Shown: positions 37,061 to 46,336, numbered from the stretch's first letter. The stretch is DNA of 64,000 nucleotides from Alistipes sp. (GCA_017436185.1 JAFSDP010000006.1:1-64000); one strand, 5' to 3'. Translations and numbers: made by a program. The notes: generated by a model from the letters alone, not told the origin.

Positions 37061-37345
37061 AAATTCAAAATGTAGAATGCAAAATTCAAAATTGAAGGGA
37101 GAGGGTTTGGGTAAGGTCGCTATGGGGATTAGGTCAGCCCCTTATAACGACCCATAGGTCTTATAGGTCCCATAGGTCTTTATAGGCTGGGTTACAAAAA
37201 TGTAACCCGTGCTGCAAAGGTGGGGAGAGTGAGATTAAAGAGTTTAAGGAACTTAAAGCGATTAACGAAGCGGACCTAATCCTTAATATCTTTAATTTCG
37301 TTAAACTCCTTAAGTTCTTTATTCGTATTGCGCAGCCCAAAAGAA
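37061..37345 (+). repeat. Interspersed intergenic repeat, copy 1
   Basis: This copy fills most of the gap between the divergent M16 and fucosidase genes. Layout: AT-rich end (AAATTCAAAATGTAGAATGC, 37061-37080), TAAGGTCGCTATGGGGATTAGG block from 37112, CCTTATAACGACCCATAGG block at 37139, the 20-bp palindrome GGGTTACAAAAATGTAACCC at 37189-37208, GTGCTGCAAAGGTG, then tandem AAAGAGTTTAAGGA-like words (37233-37265) answered by their complement TTCGTTAAACTCCTTAAG (37297-37314). No gene is seen in it. Confidence 0.85.
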
Positions 37346-37370
37346 TTTTTAATTTTTCCTTTTTAATGTT

Positions 37371-37378
37371 TAATTTTG
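37371..37378 (+). promoter_or_regulatory. -7 box for the intact fucosidase
   Basis: TAATTTTG, an exact TAnnTTTG match, 22 bases before ATG 37401. It lies at the AT-rich right edge of repeat copy 1. Confidence 0.6.
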
Positions 37379-37400
37379 CATCACCAAACACGCTACCTAT

Positions 37401-38837
37401 ATGCAAAAATCGACTCTTTTTGTGGTGCTGGCCCTCTTGGCGGCCTCTTGCACCACCACGACCCTCCAGCCCCCCGTCGGGCCCTATACGGCCGACATTT
37501 CCTCGCTTGAGCAGCACAACCCCGTGCCCGACTGGATGCGTGACGCCAAGTTCGGCATCTATGTCCATTGGGGTGTCTATTCGGTGCCCGCCTACGGCAA
37601 CGAACAATACTACTACTATATGCACCGCGACTCCACGTCGGATAACTTCCTGATGGGCGGTCATCGTCGCCACGAACAACTGTGGGGACCGCTCGAAGAG
37701 TTTGGTTACCACGACTTTATTCCGATGTTCAAGGCCGAGAAGTTCGACCCCGAGGCGTGGGCGACGCTCTTTAGGGAGAGTGGCGCACAATTTGCAGGTA
37801 TGGTGGCCGAGCACCACGACGGATTCTCGATGTGGGACTCGGACGAGACCCCCTTCTCGGCGGCCAAGATGGGGCCGAAGCGGGATGTGGTGGGCGAGTT
37901 GGGCCGTGCCATCAAGGACCGAGGGATGAAATTCTTCCTCTCGTTGCACCACGAGAACAACTACACCTATGTGAAGGTCAAGGAGCATTGGGCGGCCAAC
38001 AACCCCAAGTACGAGCGGCTCTACGGCTGTCTGATGGACCACCGTGAGTGGCTCGAAATGTGGCACAACAAGGCCTGCGAGGTGGTCGATAAGTACAGCC
38101 CCGACATCATCTACTTCGATGCCTGGATGGACCAGATTCCCGACTCGCTCAAATACGACTTCCTGGCCCACTACTTCAACCGTGCCTACGAGCAGGGCAA
38201 GGAGGTGGTGGTGACCTACAAATACGAGGAGCTGCCCCGCACGGTCTGTATGCTCGACCACGAGATGCACGCCCCGACCGAAATCGACCCCGAGCCTTGG
38301 CTGACCGATTTAACCATCAGCGACGGATACCACCGTTCGTGGGGTTATGTGAAGGGGATGAAACTTTTGACCGATAAGGCTGTTATTCAGCACCTTATCC
38401 GTGTGGTGTCGAACAACGGCCGCCTGCTGTTGAACCTCTCGCCGATGGCCGATGGTACCATCCCGCAGGAGCAGCAGGATGTGGTGCAGAACGTGGGCGT
38501 ATGGCTTTGGTCCTACGGCGAGGCGATCTACGGCACGCGGCCCTATGTGGTGTCGGGTGAGGAGGTCTCGGGCTGCGAGGTCCACTACACCCAAACCGAC
38601 AAGGCGTTGTATGCAATCTTCCTCGATTGGCCCGGCCAGGGTGCCGAGTTGCTGTTGCCGGCCGTCCGCGAGGAGGCGTTGGCAGGGCGTCGGGTCAAGG
38701 GAGCGACGCTGTTGTCGGTCAAGCGAAACTACCGCTGTGACTTCAGCCAGACCCCCGAGGGGTTGAAGCTCACCATCCCCCAAAACGGCCGTTACCCCTC
38801 GGATGCGGCCCAGGTGGTGCGCCTGGAGTTGGAGTAG
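37401..38837 (+). CDS. GH29 alpha-L-fucosidase lipoprotein (intact)
   Basis: A 478-residue lipoprotein (lipobox LAASC, Cys17, then TTTT). GH29 features include the N-terminal WMRDAKFGIYVHWGVYSVP, MVAEHHDGFSMWDSDE, the nucleophile region DIIYFDAWMDQ (probable Asp240) and SWGYVKGMKLLTDKAVIQHLIRVVSNNGRLLLNLSP, followed by a small C-terminal beta domain. It removes alpha-L-fucose from host or plant glycans. It is a single-gene unit with its own -7 box and no nearby Sus pair. A deleted close paralogue lies at 2553-3221. The last part (about 410-478) has the usual C-terminal beta-sandwich pattern. Confidence 0.95.
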   Translation: MQKSTLFVVLALLAASCTTTTLQPPVGPYTADISSLEQHNPVPDWMRDAKFGIYVHWGVYSVPAYGNEQYYYYMHRDSTSDNFLMGGHRRHEQLWGPLEEFGYHDFIPMFKAEKFDPEAWATLFRESGAQFAGMVAEHHDGFSMWDSDETPFSAAKMGPKRDVVGELGRAIKDRGMKFFLSLHHENNYTYVKVKEHWAANNPKYERLYGCLMDHREWLEMWHNKACEVVDKYSPDIIYFDAWMDQIPDSLKYDFLAHYFNRAYEQGKEVVVTYKYEELPRTVCMLDHEMHAPTEIDPEPWLTDLTISDGYHRSWGYVKGMKLLTDKAVIQHLIRVVSNNGRLLLNLSPMADGTIPQEQQDVVQNVGVWLWSYGEAIYGTRPYVVSGEEVSGCEVHYTQTDKALYAIFLDWPGQGAELLLPAVREEALAGRRVKGATLLSVKRNYRCDFSQTPEGLKLTIPQNGRYPSDAAQVVRLELE

Positions 38838-38943
38838 TCCCGCCGACGGGTGTGCGCCCCCATCTAACCACTTTCGAAGAAAAATCTACCCCTCAAGGCT
38901 GAAATTATTGCTTTGGGGGGTTGTTTTTTTGCCGAGGATTTTA

Positions 38944-38951
38944 TAACTTTG
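38944..38951 (+). promoter_or_regulatory. -7 box for pyruvate:ferredoxin oxidoreductase
   Basis: TAACTTTG, an exact match, with TTG at 38921-38923 at about 20-base spacing as a possible -33 element. The leader to ATG 39022 is about 65 bases. Confidence 0.65.
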
Positions 38952-39021
38952 TGACACTGAAAATGTGTATTTACGTAAAATCAACAAAATCACACAATAA
39001 ATTTTTCTAAACTTTACTAAA

Positions 39022-42000
39022 ATGGCAGAAAAGAAATTTATCACTTGTGATGGTAACTATGCAGCAGCTCACGTGGCTTATATGTTCTCGGAGGTTGCCG
39101 CTATCTATCCCATCACCCCCTCATCGACGATGGCTGAGTATGTTGACGAGTGGGCTGCGCAGGGTCGCAAAAACATCTTTGGTGAGACCGTAAAGGTGGT
39201 TGAGATGCAGTCGGAGGCCGGTGCCGCCGGTGCCGTTCACGGCTCGTTGCAGTCGGGTGCGCTGACCTCGACCTTCACCGCATCGCAGGGTCTGCTGCTG
39301 ATGATTCCGAATATGTACAAGATCGCCGGTGAACTGTTGCCGGGTGTCTTCCACGTATCGGCTCGTGCCCTGGCTTCGCACGCCCTTTCGATCTTCGGTG
39401 ACCACCAGGACGTAATGGCTGCCCGCCAGACCGGCTTCGCTATGTTGGCCACTTCGTCGGTTCAGGAGGTTATGGACCTGGCTGGTGTTGCCCACCTGGT
39501 AGCCCTGAAGGCCCGCATTCCTTTCCTGCACTTCTTCGATGGCTTCCGCACCTCGCACGAGATTCAGAAGGTGGAGCTCATCGACGAGGCCAAGCTGACC
39601 GCTATGCTCGACCGTGAGGCCCTGAAGCAGTTCCGTGCTGCCGCCCTCAACCCCGAGCACCCCGTAACCCGCGGTACGGCACAGAACCCCGACATCTACT
39701 TCCAGGCTCGTGAGGCTTGCAACAAGTTCTACGATGCAGTGCCCGATATGGTAGCCGAGACGATGAAGCAGATCTCGACCATCACGGGTCGCGAGTATGC
39801 TCCCTTCGTTTATTATGGCGATCCCGAGGCCGAGCACGTAGTTGTAGCTATGGGTTCGGTAACCGAGACCATCAAAGAGACGATCGACTACCTGCGCACG
39901 CAGGGCAAGAAGGTGGGTCTGATCACCGTACACCTCTATCGTCCCTTCTCGGAGAAGTACTTCTTCAACGTCGTTCCCGCTTCGGTGAAGACCGTATGCG
40001 TTCTGGACCGCACGAAGGAGCCCGGTGCCGAGGGCGAGCCGCTCTACCTCGACGTGAAGTCGATGTTCTACGGCAAGAAGATTCAGCCGAAGGTAATCGG
40101 TGGCCGCTATGGTCTCTCGTCGAAGGATACCACCCCCGCCCAGATGTTGGCCGTATTTGCCAATATGGAGCTTTCGGAGCCGAAGGATCACTTCACGGTA
40201 GGTATCGTGGATGACGTGACGAACCTCTCGCTGCCCGTAGGTGAGGAGATTTCGATGGCCAAGCCCGGCACGTTCGAGGCCCTCTTCTTCGGTCTGGGTG
40301 CCGACGGTACGGTAGGTGCCAACAAGAACTCGATTAAGATTATCGGTGGTTCGACCGACAAGTATTGCCAGGCCTACTTCTCGTACGACTCGAAGAAGTC
40401 GGGTGGTTACACCTCGTCGCACCTCCGCTTTGGTGATACGCCCATTACGTCGCCTTACCTGGTGACCACGCCCGACTTCGTAGCTTGCCACGTGCCTTCG
40501 TATGTGGATAAGTACGACGTACTGAAGGGTCTGAAGGAGGGTGGTTCGTTCCTGCTCAACTCGACGCACGATGCCGAGACGACGCTGCGCACGCTGCCCG
40601 ACCATATGAAGGTTTATCTGGCCAAGAACAAGATCAACTTCTACATCATCAACGCTACGAAGATTGCTGCCGAGCTGGGTCTGGGTTCGCGTACGAACAC
40701 CATTATGCAGTCGGCCTTCTTCAAGATTGCCGCTGTGATTCCCTTCGAGCAGGCTGTTGAGGAGATGAAGCACGCCATCCTGAAGTCCTACGGCAAGAAG
40801 GGCGAGGATATCGTGAATATGAACTACGCCGCTGTGGATGCCGGTGGTACGGCCGTTGAGAAGGTGGAGGTACCCGCCGAGTGGGCCGACATCGTCGTAA
40901 AGGAGGAGGCTGCCGTAGTGGATGCAGCTCGTCCCGAGTTCGTACAGAAGGTGGTTGATCCCATCAACGCCCTGAAGGGTGACCAGCTGCCCGTATCGGC
41001 CTTCGCAGGTCGTGAGGACGGTACGTGGGACAACGGCACGGCTGCTTGGGAGAAGCGCGGTATCGCCGTGAATGTTCCCGAGTGGATTATGGAGAACTGT
41101 ATCCAGTGTAACCAGTGTGCCTATGTCTGCCCCCACGCTGCTATCCGTCCCTTCCTGGCTACCGATGAGGAGGCTGCCGCTACGGGTCTGGAGTGGAAGC
41201 AGGGTCTTGGCGAGACGAAGGCCTACAAGTTCCGCATCCAGGTTTCGCCGCTCGACTGTACGGGTTGCAACAACTGCGTTGATGCTTGCCCCGCCAAGAC
41301 GAAGGCCCTCGTGATGAAGCCGCTGGATAGCCAACTCGCCCAGGCCGAGAATTGGGAGAAGGTTGTTAAGACCGTTGGCTACAAGGAGGTTGTCGATAAG
41401 ACCAAGTCGGTGAAGAACCTGCAGTTCGCTCAGCCGCTCTTCGAGTTCTCGGGTGCTTGCGCCGGTTGCGGTGAGACCCCCTACATCAAGGCTATTACGC
41501 AGCTCTTTGGCGACAAGATGATGGTTGCCAACGCTACGGGTTGTACCTCGATCTACTCGGGTTCGGCCCCCTCGACGCCCTACTGCACCAACGCCAAGGG
41601 TCAGGGTCCCGCTTGGGCAAACTCGCTCTTCGAGGACAATGCCGAGTATGGTCTGGGTATGCACGTAGGTATCGAGAAGCTGCGTGACCGTGTTGAGGCT
41701 TATCTGGACGAGGTGGTTGCTGCCGAGTGCTGCTCGGAGGAGCTGAAGGCTGCTGCTGCCGCTTGGAAGGAGGGTCGCTACTCGTCGGCTAAGTCGGCCG
41801 AGGCTACGGCTACGCTGCTCCCGCTCTTGGAGGCTTGCGGTTGCGAGGCTTGCAAGAAGGTGCTTGAGATGAAGGATTGGCTGGTGAAGAAGTCGCAGTG
41901 GATCATCGGTGGTGACGGCTGGGGCTACGACATCGGTTACGGTGGTGTGGACCACGTACTGGCATCGGGTATGGACGTGAACATTCTGGTTATCGATACC

Positions 42001-42546
42001 GAGGTTTACTCGAATACGGGTGGTCAGTCGTCGAAGGCTACGCCGGTAGGTGCTGTTGCCAAGTTTGCTTCGAGCGGTAAGCGTATCCGCAAGAAGGACC
42101 TGGGTGCAATGGCTATGACCTACGGTTATGTATATGTTGCTCAGGTATCGATTGGTGCTTCGCAGCAGCAGCTCTTCAACGTACTGAAGGAGGCCGAGGC
42201 TTATCAGGGTCCGTCGCTGGTGATCGCCTACGCACCGTGTATCAACCACGGTATCAAGGGCGGTATGACCCGCACGCAGCAGATTGGTAAGGATGCCGTA
42301 GCTTGCGGTTACTGGCACCTGTGGCACTACAACCCCGATCTGGAGGCCGAGGGTAAGAATCCGTTTGTGATGGATTCGAAGGAGCCCGATTGGTCGAAGT
42401 TCCAGGATTTCTTGATGCGCGAGGTACGTTACACGTCGCTCAAGAAGGCCTTCCCGCAGGAGGCACAGGAGCTCTTCGAGGCTGCCGAGGAGAACGCCAA
42501 GTGGCGCTACAACGGTTACATCCGTCGTGCCAAGATGGAGTTCTAA
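39022..42546 (+). CDS. nifJ: Pyruvate:ferredoxin (flavodoxin) oxidoreductase
   Basis: A 1174-residue single-chain enzyme of the usual length. It converts pyruvate and CoA to acetyl-CoA, CO2 and reduced ferredoxin. Domains in order: the N-terminal pyrimidine-binding domain (ATYPITPSS-like IYPITPSSTMAEYVDEW), transketolase-C-like and gamma domains, two 4Fe-4S sites (CIQCNQCAYVCP at about 693 and CTGCNNCVDACP at about 752), the Cys pair GACAGCGETPY, and the thiamine-pyrophosphate domain with GGDGWGYDIGYGG and DTEVYSNTGGQSSKATP. Codon use is strongly biased, as for an abundant protein. With the phosphotransacylase and AckA it gives an acetate and ATP route. Confidence 0.98.
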   Translation: MAEKKFITCDGNYAAAHVAYMFSEVAAIYPITPSSTMAEYVDEWAAQGRKNIFGETVKVVEMQSEAGAAGAVHGSLQSGALTSTFTASQGLLLMIPNMYKIAGELLPGVFHVSARALASHALSIFGDHQDVMAARQTGFAMLATSSVQEVMDLAGVAHLVALKARIPFLHFFDGFRTSHEIQKVELIDEAKLTAMLDREALKQFRAAALNPEHPVTRGTAQNPDIYFQAREACNKFYDAVPDMVAETMKQISTITGREYAPFVYYGDPEAEHVVVAMGSVTETIKETIDYLRTQGKKVGLITVHLYRPFSEKYFFNVVPASVKTVCVLDRTKEPGAEGEPLYLDVKSMFYGKKIQPKVIGGRYGLSSKDTTPAQMLAVFANMELSEPKDHFTVGIVDDVTNLSLPVGEEISMAKPGTFEALFFGLGADGTVGANKNSIKIIGGSTDKYCQAYFSYDSKKSGGYTSSHLRFGDTPITSPYLVTTPDFVACHVPSYVDKYDVLKGLKEGGSFLLNSTHDAETTLRTLPDHMKVYLAKNKINFYIINATKIAAELGLGSRTNTIMQSAFFKIAAVIPFEQAVEEMKHAILKSYGKKGEDIVNMNYAAVDAGGTAVEKVEVPAEWADIVVKEEAAVVDAARPEFVQKVVDPINALKGDQLPVSAFAGREDGTWDNGTAAWEKRGIAVNVPEWIMENCIQCNQCAYVCPHAAIRPFLATDEEAAATGLEWKQGLGETKAYKFRIQVSPLDCTGCNNCVDACPAKTKALVMKPLDSQLAQAENWEKVVKTVGYKEVVDKTKSVKNLQFAQPLFEFSGACAGCGETPYIKAITQLFGDKMMVANATGCTSIYSGSAPSTPYCTNAKGQGPAWANSLFEDNAEYGLGMHVGIEKLRDRVEAYLDEVVAAECCSEELKAAAAAWKEGRYSSAKSAEATATLLPLLEACGCEACKKVLEMKDWLVKKSQWIIGGDGWGYDIGYGGVDHVLASGMDVNILVIDTEVYSNTGGQSSKATPVGAVAKFASSGKRIRKKDLGAMAMTYGYVYVAQVSIGASQQQLFNVLKEAEAYQGPSLVIAYAPCINHGIKGGMTRTQQIGKDAVACGYWHLWHYNPDLEAEGKNPFVMDSKEPDWSKFQDFLMREVRYTSLKKAFPQEAQELFEAAEENAKWRYNGYIRRAKMEF

Positions 42547-42564
42547 TCCGATAACACCTATTGT

Positions 42565-42601
42565 AAAAAGGGGTTGTGGCATTGTCCACGACCCCTTTTT
42601 T
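42565..42601 (+). terminator. Terminator of pyruvate:ferredoxin oxidoreductase
   Basis: A stem of about 15 bp (aaaaaggggttgtgg, 42565-42579, with its complement at 42586-42600, one wobble pair) is followed by T-rich sequence. Confidence 0.85.
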
Positions 42602-42620
42602 GTTTGAGCGAGGTGGGTCT

Positions 42621-42920
42621 GATAAGGTCGCTATGGGTCGTTTAAGGCCATTATAGGTCGCTATGGGGATTAGGTCAGCACCTTATAACGACCCATAGGT
42701 CTTATAGGTCCCATAGGCCGTTATAGGCCGGGTTACATTTTTGTAACCCGTGCTGCAAAGGTGATGAGAATAAGGAAATTAAAGAGTTTAAGGAATTTAA
42801 GGAGTTTAACGAAAAAGGGCATTCCCATAGCGACCTTAAAAGACCTATAGCGACTTATTGCGACCTGAAGCAAAAAAGTTATTTTCTCGATGCAGTATTT
42901 CGCTCCTTTGTGCATTTATA
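42621..42920 (+). repeat. Interspersed intergenic repeat, copy 2
   Basis: It has the same order of blocks as the other copies: TAAGGTCGCTATGGGTCG, CCTTATAACGACCCATAGG (42681), the palindrome GGGTTACATTTTTGTAACCC (42730-42749, T loop), GTGCTGCAAAGGTGATGAG, AAAGAGTTTAAGGA words, then a reversed block GACCTTAAAAGACCTATAGCG (42832-42852) that mirrors the left end. It ends in a CGATGCAGTATTTCGC tail (42888-42903) shared only with copy 4. It precedes the C10 protease island. Confidence 0.85.
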
Positions 42921-43188
42921 TAATGAAGACCAAAATCGGTAAAAATGAACCAAAATATGCCGTTTTTGGCAAAATTTGTATGCGAGTCAAATTTTTGTTT
43001 TTAGGCCTTGTGTAACATATTGATTTTGTGACACTTCCAAAATCATGCGTGAGAATTTTATTTTAAGGGTACCTGCAAATTGTGAAAACGTGGGACGAAA
43101 GTGCCGTTTTTAGGGGTGAAATTCGCCGTTTTTCGCCCGAAAACAGCATCCAAAAACACCCCTATTTGGAATTTATTTACTGATTTTA
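42921..43188. other. AT-rich gap upstream of the C10 protease gene
   Basis: About 270 bases with no supported gene. GCCGTTTTT occurs three times (42959, 43103, 43125), twice followed by short self-complementary sequence. The base composition is much lower in GC than in the neighbouring housekeeping genes. It may hold a regulatory leader, but nothing firm was seen. Confidence 0.4.
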
Positions 43189-43196
43189 TAGTTTTG
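43189..43196 (+). promoter_or_regulatory. -7 box for the C10 protease gene
   Basis: TAGTTTTG, an exact TAnnTTTG match, 38 bases before ATG 43235. Confidence 0.6.
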
Positions 43197-43234
43197 TAAT
43201 CGACAATCTGTCACCAATCAAACATTGTTTGCCT

Positions 43235-44461
43235 ATGAAACGTCTTTTACTTTTGTGCGCATTGGCCATTCCTTGTTTTATGGCCTGCGAGAAGATGGAC
43301 GAGGCGGTGTCGCCCGATGTCGAGCAGCAACAAGACCCCGTTCAAAGTTATGTTATGCGTGTAGCCGAGGAGGGTATAGCTATGTTGGGTGATGCCGAGA
43401 CCCGTGCCGTTCGCCGCCGCATTGACCCCAACCGCATCAAGCCCTGCATTACCACTGCAACCCGTTCGGGTGAAAGCGATACGCTCTACTATGTGGTTAA
43501 TTTTGCCGACAGCACCGGTTTTGCTTTGGTGGCTGCCGACTCAACAAGCCCCGCACCGCTGCTTGCCGTCACCGAACAAGGCAACTATACCCCGGGCGAG
43601 GTAACCAATTCGGGATTTGATGATTATATTTCGCTACTTAATGAAAGAAATGGCAGTTCGTATGGTTTCATTATTGACACAACTGCAATTGGTCGCTATG
43701 TAAGCGAAATGATAGAAGAGCCTGCTGTAACTGTCAATCCGATGTTGGAAGTGAATTGGGGACAAGTAAATCCTTACAACAACTTTATTCTCAACTACGG
43801 AGGGTCTTTTTCGACTCGCATCGGTTGTGTAATTACAGCTTTAGCTCAAATCATGAGCTATCACGAACACCCAACGACCTATCAAGGGATATCGCCTATC
43901 ACCCTGAATTGGGATGAAATCAAAGCACACAACAATTCAGTGGACATTTGTTGGTGTGCCGATACAAATCACACAGAGTTAAACAAGCTATTTGAACTTT
44001 TGTGGGTATCATCTGACGCTCATTTAAATGACGGTAATGTAATAGTTAATTCAACAAATACACTGCTAGCGCTTTCTTCGCTAGGTTATTCGTCATCGAA
44101 TTTTAGTCCATACGCATTCGATACGGTGAAAGCGGAAATTGATGCTAATCGTGTTATCTATATGCGAGGAGAACCTGAGGGTGGCAATGAATATGACGGC
44201 CACGGTTGGGTAGTTGATGGTTATTATTACCAATATAGAGTATTACGAACCTACCAAGAGATTCCCGGAACGGTTCTGCTAAAATTTGTCCGAGATGATG
44301 ATTGCTCGGTTAGAATGCTTCACATTAATTGGGGAAACGACGGTAGTTATAATGGTTATTTTAACGATGGAGAGTGGCGATATACCGAGACCGGTGGAAC
44401 TATCAACGATTACAGATTTGATGTACAAATAATCACGCATATTCAACCTGTAAATAATTAA
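43235..44461 (+). CDS. C10-family (streptopain-like) cysteine protease lipoprotein
   Basis: A 408-residue lipoprotein (lipobox FMAC, then EKMDEA). ATG 43235 gives the signal peptide; the TTG two codons earlier is unlikely. A Spi-like propeptide (about 30-130, YYVVNFADSTGFALVAADS) is followed by a C10 domain: WGQVNPYNN, the catalytic Cys198 in RIGCVITALAQIMSYHEHP, the catalytic His323 in GHGWVVDGYYY, and HINWGNDGSYNGYF. All key residues are present. Acidic residues after the lipid Cys suggest surface display. The second half uses AT-rich codons unlike the surroundings, so the gene may be acquired. It is followed after 12 bases by a small lipoprotein gene. Confidence 0.9.
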   Translation: MKRLLLLCALAIPCFMACEKMDEAVSPDVEQQQDPVQSYVMRVAEEGIAMLGDAETRAVRRRIDPNRIKPCITTATRSGESDTLYYVVNFADSTGFALVAADSTSPAPLLAVTEQGNYTPGEVTNSGFDDYISLLNERNGSSYGFIIDTTAIGRYVSEMIEEPAVTVNPMLEVNWGQVNPYNNFILNYGGSFSTRIGCVITALAQIMSYHEHPTTYQGISPITLNWDEIKAHNNSVDICWCADTNHTELNKLFELLWVSSDAHLNDGNVIVNSTNTLLALSSLGYSSSNFSPYAFDTVKAEIDANRVIYMRGEPEGGNEYDGHGWVVDGYYYQYRVLRTYQEIPGTVLLKFVRDDDCSVRMLHINWGNDGSYNGYFNDGEWRYTETGGTINDYRFDVQIITHIQPVNN

Positions 44462-44473
44462 GAATTATTCGTT

Positions 44474-45229
44474 ATGAAAAAGTACCTTTTATTGTTGTTT
44501 GCCGCTTTTGCGTTAGTGGCGTGTGAAGACACCTTCGATGTGGACGAGGTGATGAACGAGTACAGCTTTGAGCAACTTAACGCATTGACTGAGGGGTTTA
44601 AGGCTTCCGATATTGATTACGACCAATTAGTGGAAGACCTGACCAACTACTCCATCTTTGTAAGATATCCAATCGGCATTTGGTATCACAATGAGCTATG
44701 CCATCCCGACGATCTGTTTGTAGAAGCCGGAGGTTGTTATTGGTGTGGAAAATCATTCCCTTTGAATAAATCTGTGCAATATGTTTTTAACGCCGATGGC
44801 TCAGGCGCCCAATGCGTTCGCGACTTGCACGATTATGAGTTACACAAAAAACCATTGGAGCCAACCTCGGCCGTGCCTTTTGTGTGGGAAATTGACAAAG
44901 AGAACGGCTTGATTGTTTGCACGCCTACGGTGCCCGTTATTGACAATCGTGGGGATAAAAACGAGGAATTTCAAGGTGAATATAAGCTCCAGCTTCGGAT
45001 AGCATATTACAAAAGTCCTTTGCTGATTTTTGATACCATGACCTACGAGCGTGCACTAAGCGAGCTTGGGGACGAGCTTGGGGAGTTAATCGGTTCTCGT
45101 CGATATAAAATGAACATAAGTGAGCAAGTCACAAATGAAGAGTTGTGGTCGGTTGCTAAGACAATAATGGCGGATAAAATTTATCTCAACCCGTTCATCA
45201 TACCTTGCCAATACTACAAAGGCGAATAA
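44474..45229 (+). CDS. Small lipoprotein of unknown function, partner of the C10 protease
   Basis: A 251-residue lipoprotein (LLLLFAAFALVAC, then EDTFDVDE). I do not recognise the family. Visible features are an FEQL segment near residue 33, an acidic helix-like part (DIDYDQLVEDL), a Cys-rich stretch (ELCHPDD, GGCYWCGK, GAQCVRD), then alternating hydrophobic residues (VPFVWEIDKENGLIV, LQLRIAYYKSPLLIFD) like a lipocalin-style beta barrel. The same signal peptide and [DE]ID[YF] spacing recur in the lipoprotein at 55228. It starts 12 bases after the protease gene and is probably co-transcribed with it. An inhibitor, substrate or anchor role for the protease is possible but unproven. Confidence 0.8.
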   Translation: MKKYLLLLFAAFALVACEDTFDVDEVMNEYSFEQLNALTEGFKASDIDYDQLVEDLTNYSIFVRYPIGIWYHNELCHPDDLFVEAGGCYWCGKSFPLNKSVQYVFNADGSGAQCVRDLHDYELHKKPLEPTSAVPFVWEIDKENGLIVCTPTVPVIDNRGDKNEEFQGEYKLQLRIAYYKSPLLIFDTMTYERALSELGDELGELIGSRRYKMNISEQVTNEELWSVAKTIMADKIYLNPFIIPCQYYKGE

Positions 45230-45233
45230 CTCA

Positions 45234-45272
45234 AAACAGGGGTTGTTGCGATGGCAACAACCCCTGTTTCTT
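45234..45272 (+). terminator. Terminator of the C10 protease/lipoprotein unit
   Basis: A perfect 16-bp stem (45234-45249 with 45254-45269) with a 4-base loop directly follows the lipoprotein stop codon. Confidence 0.85.
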
Positions 45273-45280
45273 TGGGGAGT

Positions 45281-45637
45281 GATGAGGTCGTTATAGGTCG
45301 CTATGGGAGGAGCGTCATTCTGAACGTCAGTGAAGAATCTCTTTGTGGGCAGGGCTACCACCAGAGATATTTCGGTCGCTGCACTCCCTCAATATGACGC
45401 AGCAGAAACCGCTTATAACGACCCATAGGTCTTATAGGTCCCATAGGTCTTTATAGGCTGGGTTACAAAAATGTAACCCGTGCTGCAAGGGGGGGTAATG
45501 AAATTAAAGATATTAAAGAGTTTAACGAAGCGGACAGAATCCTTAATGTCTTTAATTTCGTTAAATTCTTTAAGTTCTTAATTCAGGGCGCACCGACCCC
45601 AATCATTTTGCATTTTGCATTCTAAATTTTGAATTTC
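45281..45637 (+). repeat. Interspersed intergenic repeat, copy 3, with 87-bp insert
   Basis: It begins GATGAGGTCGTTATAGGTCG, is interrupted by the 87-bp inverted-repeat element (45313-45399), then resumes at CTTATAACGACCCATAGG (45412), with the palindrome GGGTTACAAAAATGTAACCC at 45460-45479 (A loop), AAATTAAAGATATTAAAGAG words, GCGGACAGAATCCTTAATG, and an AT-rich end TTTTGCATTCTAAATTTTG (45614-45632). That end is the reverse complement of the left end of copy 1. Confidence 0.85.
45313..45399 (+). repeat. 87-bp imperfect inverted-repeat element (copy A)
   Basis: It starts CGTCATTCTGAACGTCAGTG, continues with AAGAATCTCTTTG, and ends with AGAGATATTTCGGTCGCTGC then CTCAATATGACG. The two arms are imperfect complements and could form a long hairpin. 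A second copy of the same length lies at 55984-56070. Similar GTCATTCTGA...GAAGAATCTC elements are known in many unrelated bacteria. Confidence 0.85.
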
Positions 45638-45643
45638 TTTTCC

Positions 45644-45651
45644 TATCTTTG
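45644..45651 (+). promoter_or_regulatory. -7 box for rpe
   Basis: TATCTTTG, an exact match, 31 bases before ATG 45683, just after the AT-rich end of repeat copy 3. Confidence 0.65.
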
Positions 45652-45682
45652 TACTTTGGCTAACGCTAATTGAAATTCAGCT

Positions 45683-46333
45683 ATGGAACGCATCATTGCC
45701 CCTTCGGTGTTGTCGGCCGACTTCGGCCATTTGGAGCGCGACGTGAAGATGGTCGAGCAGAGTGCTGCGGCGTGGATTCACGTCGATGTGATGGATGGAT
45801 TGTTTGTGCCCAACCTTTCGTTTGGCTTTCCCGTGTTGCGGGCCATCCGTCGTGCAGCCGCAAAGCCCCTCGATGTCCATCTGATGATCGTCGAGCCGGA
45901 GCGTTATATCGCCCGCTTTGCCCACGAGGGGGCCGATTGGATTACCTTCCATCTGGAGGCTACGCAAGATGCCCTGCACTGCATCCACCTGATCCGTGAA
46001 AGCGGGGCGAAGGTGGGCGTTTCGGTGAAGCCCAAGACGCCGATCGAGGCCCTGCGCCCGATTCTCAAGGAGGTCGATATGGTCCTTGTGATGAGTGTCG
46101 AGCCGGGCTTTGGCGGTCAGAAGTTCATCCCCGAGTCGCTGGATCGCATCCGAGCGTTGCGTCGGATGGCCGAGGAGCTGAATCCTACCCTTTTGATAGA
46201 GGTCGATGGCGGTATCTCGGCCGAGAATGCGGGCGAGGTGTTCGATGCGGGGGCCAATGTCTTGGTGGCGGGCAGCTCGATCTTCAAGGCCGCCGACCCC
46301 GAGGCTGAAATTGTAAACATGTTGAAGGCATAA
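45683..46333 (+). CDS. rpe: Ribulose-phosphate 3-epimerase
   Basis: A 216-residue TIM-barrel enzyme that interconverts ribulose-5-phosphate and xylulose-5-phosphate in the pentose phosphate pathway. Signatures: IIAPSVLSADFGHLERDV, the metal/catalytic DVMDGLFVPNLSFG (about 34-47), LDVHLMI, VLVMSVEPGFGGQKFI (about 136-151) and EVDGGISAENA. Normal length. The ABC-F gene begins 3 bases after its stop, so the two are co-transcribed. Confidence 0.97.
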   Translation: MERIIAPSVLSADFGHLERDVKMVEQSAAAWIHVDVMDGLFVPNLSFGFPVLRAIRRAAAKPLDVHLMIVEPERYIARFAHEGADWITFHLEATQDALHCIHLIRESGAKVGVSVKPKTPIEALRPILKEVDMVLVMSVEPGFGGQKFIPESLDRIRALRRMAEELNPTLLIEVDGGISAENAGEVFDAGANVLVAGSSIFKAADPEAEIVNMLKA

Positions 46334-46336
46334 CGG

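Noticed and set aside
37061..37345. Repeat copy 1 as a small RNA gene
   Set aside because: The copies differ too much, occur in every gene orientation and lack a consistent promoter-terminator pair.
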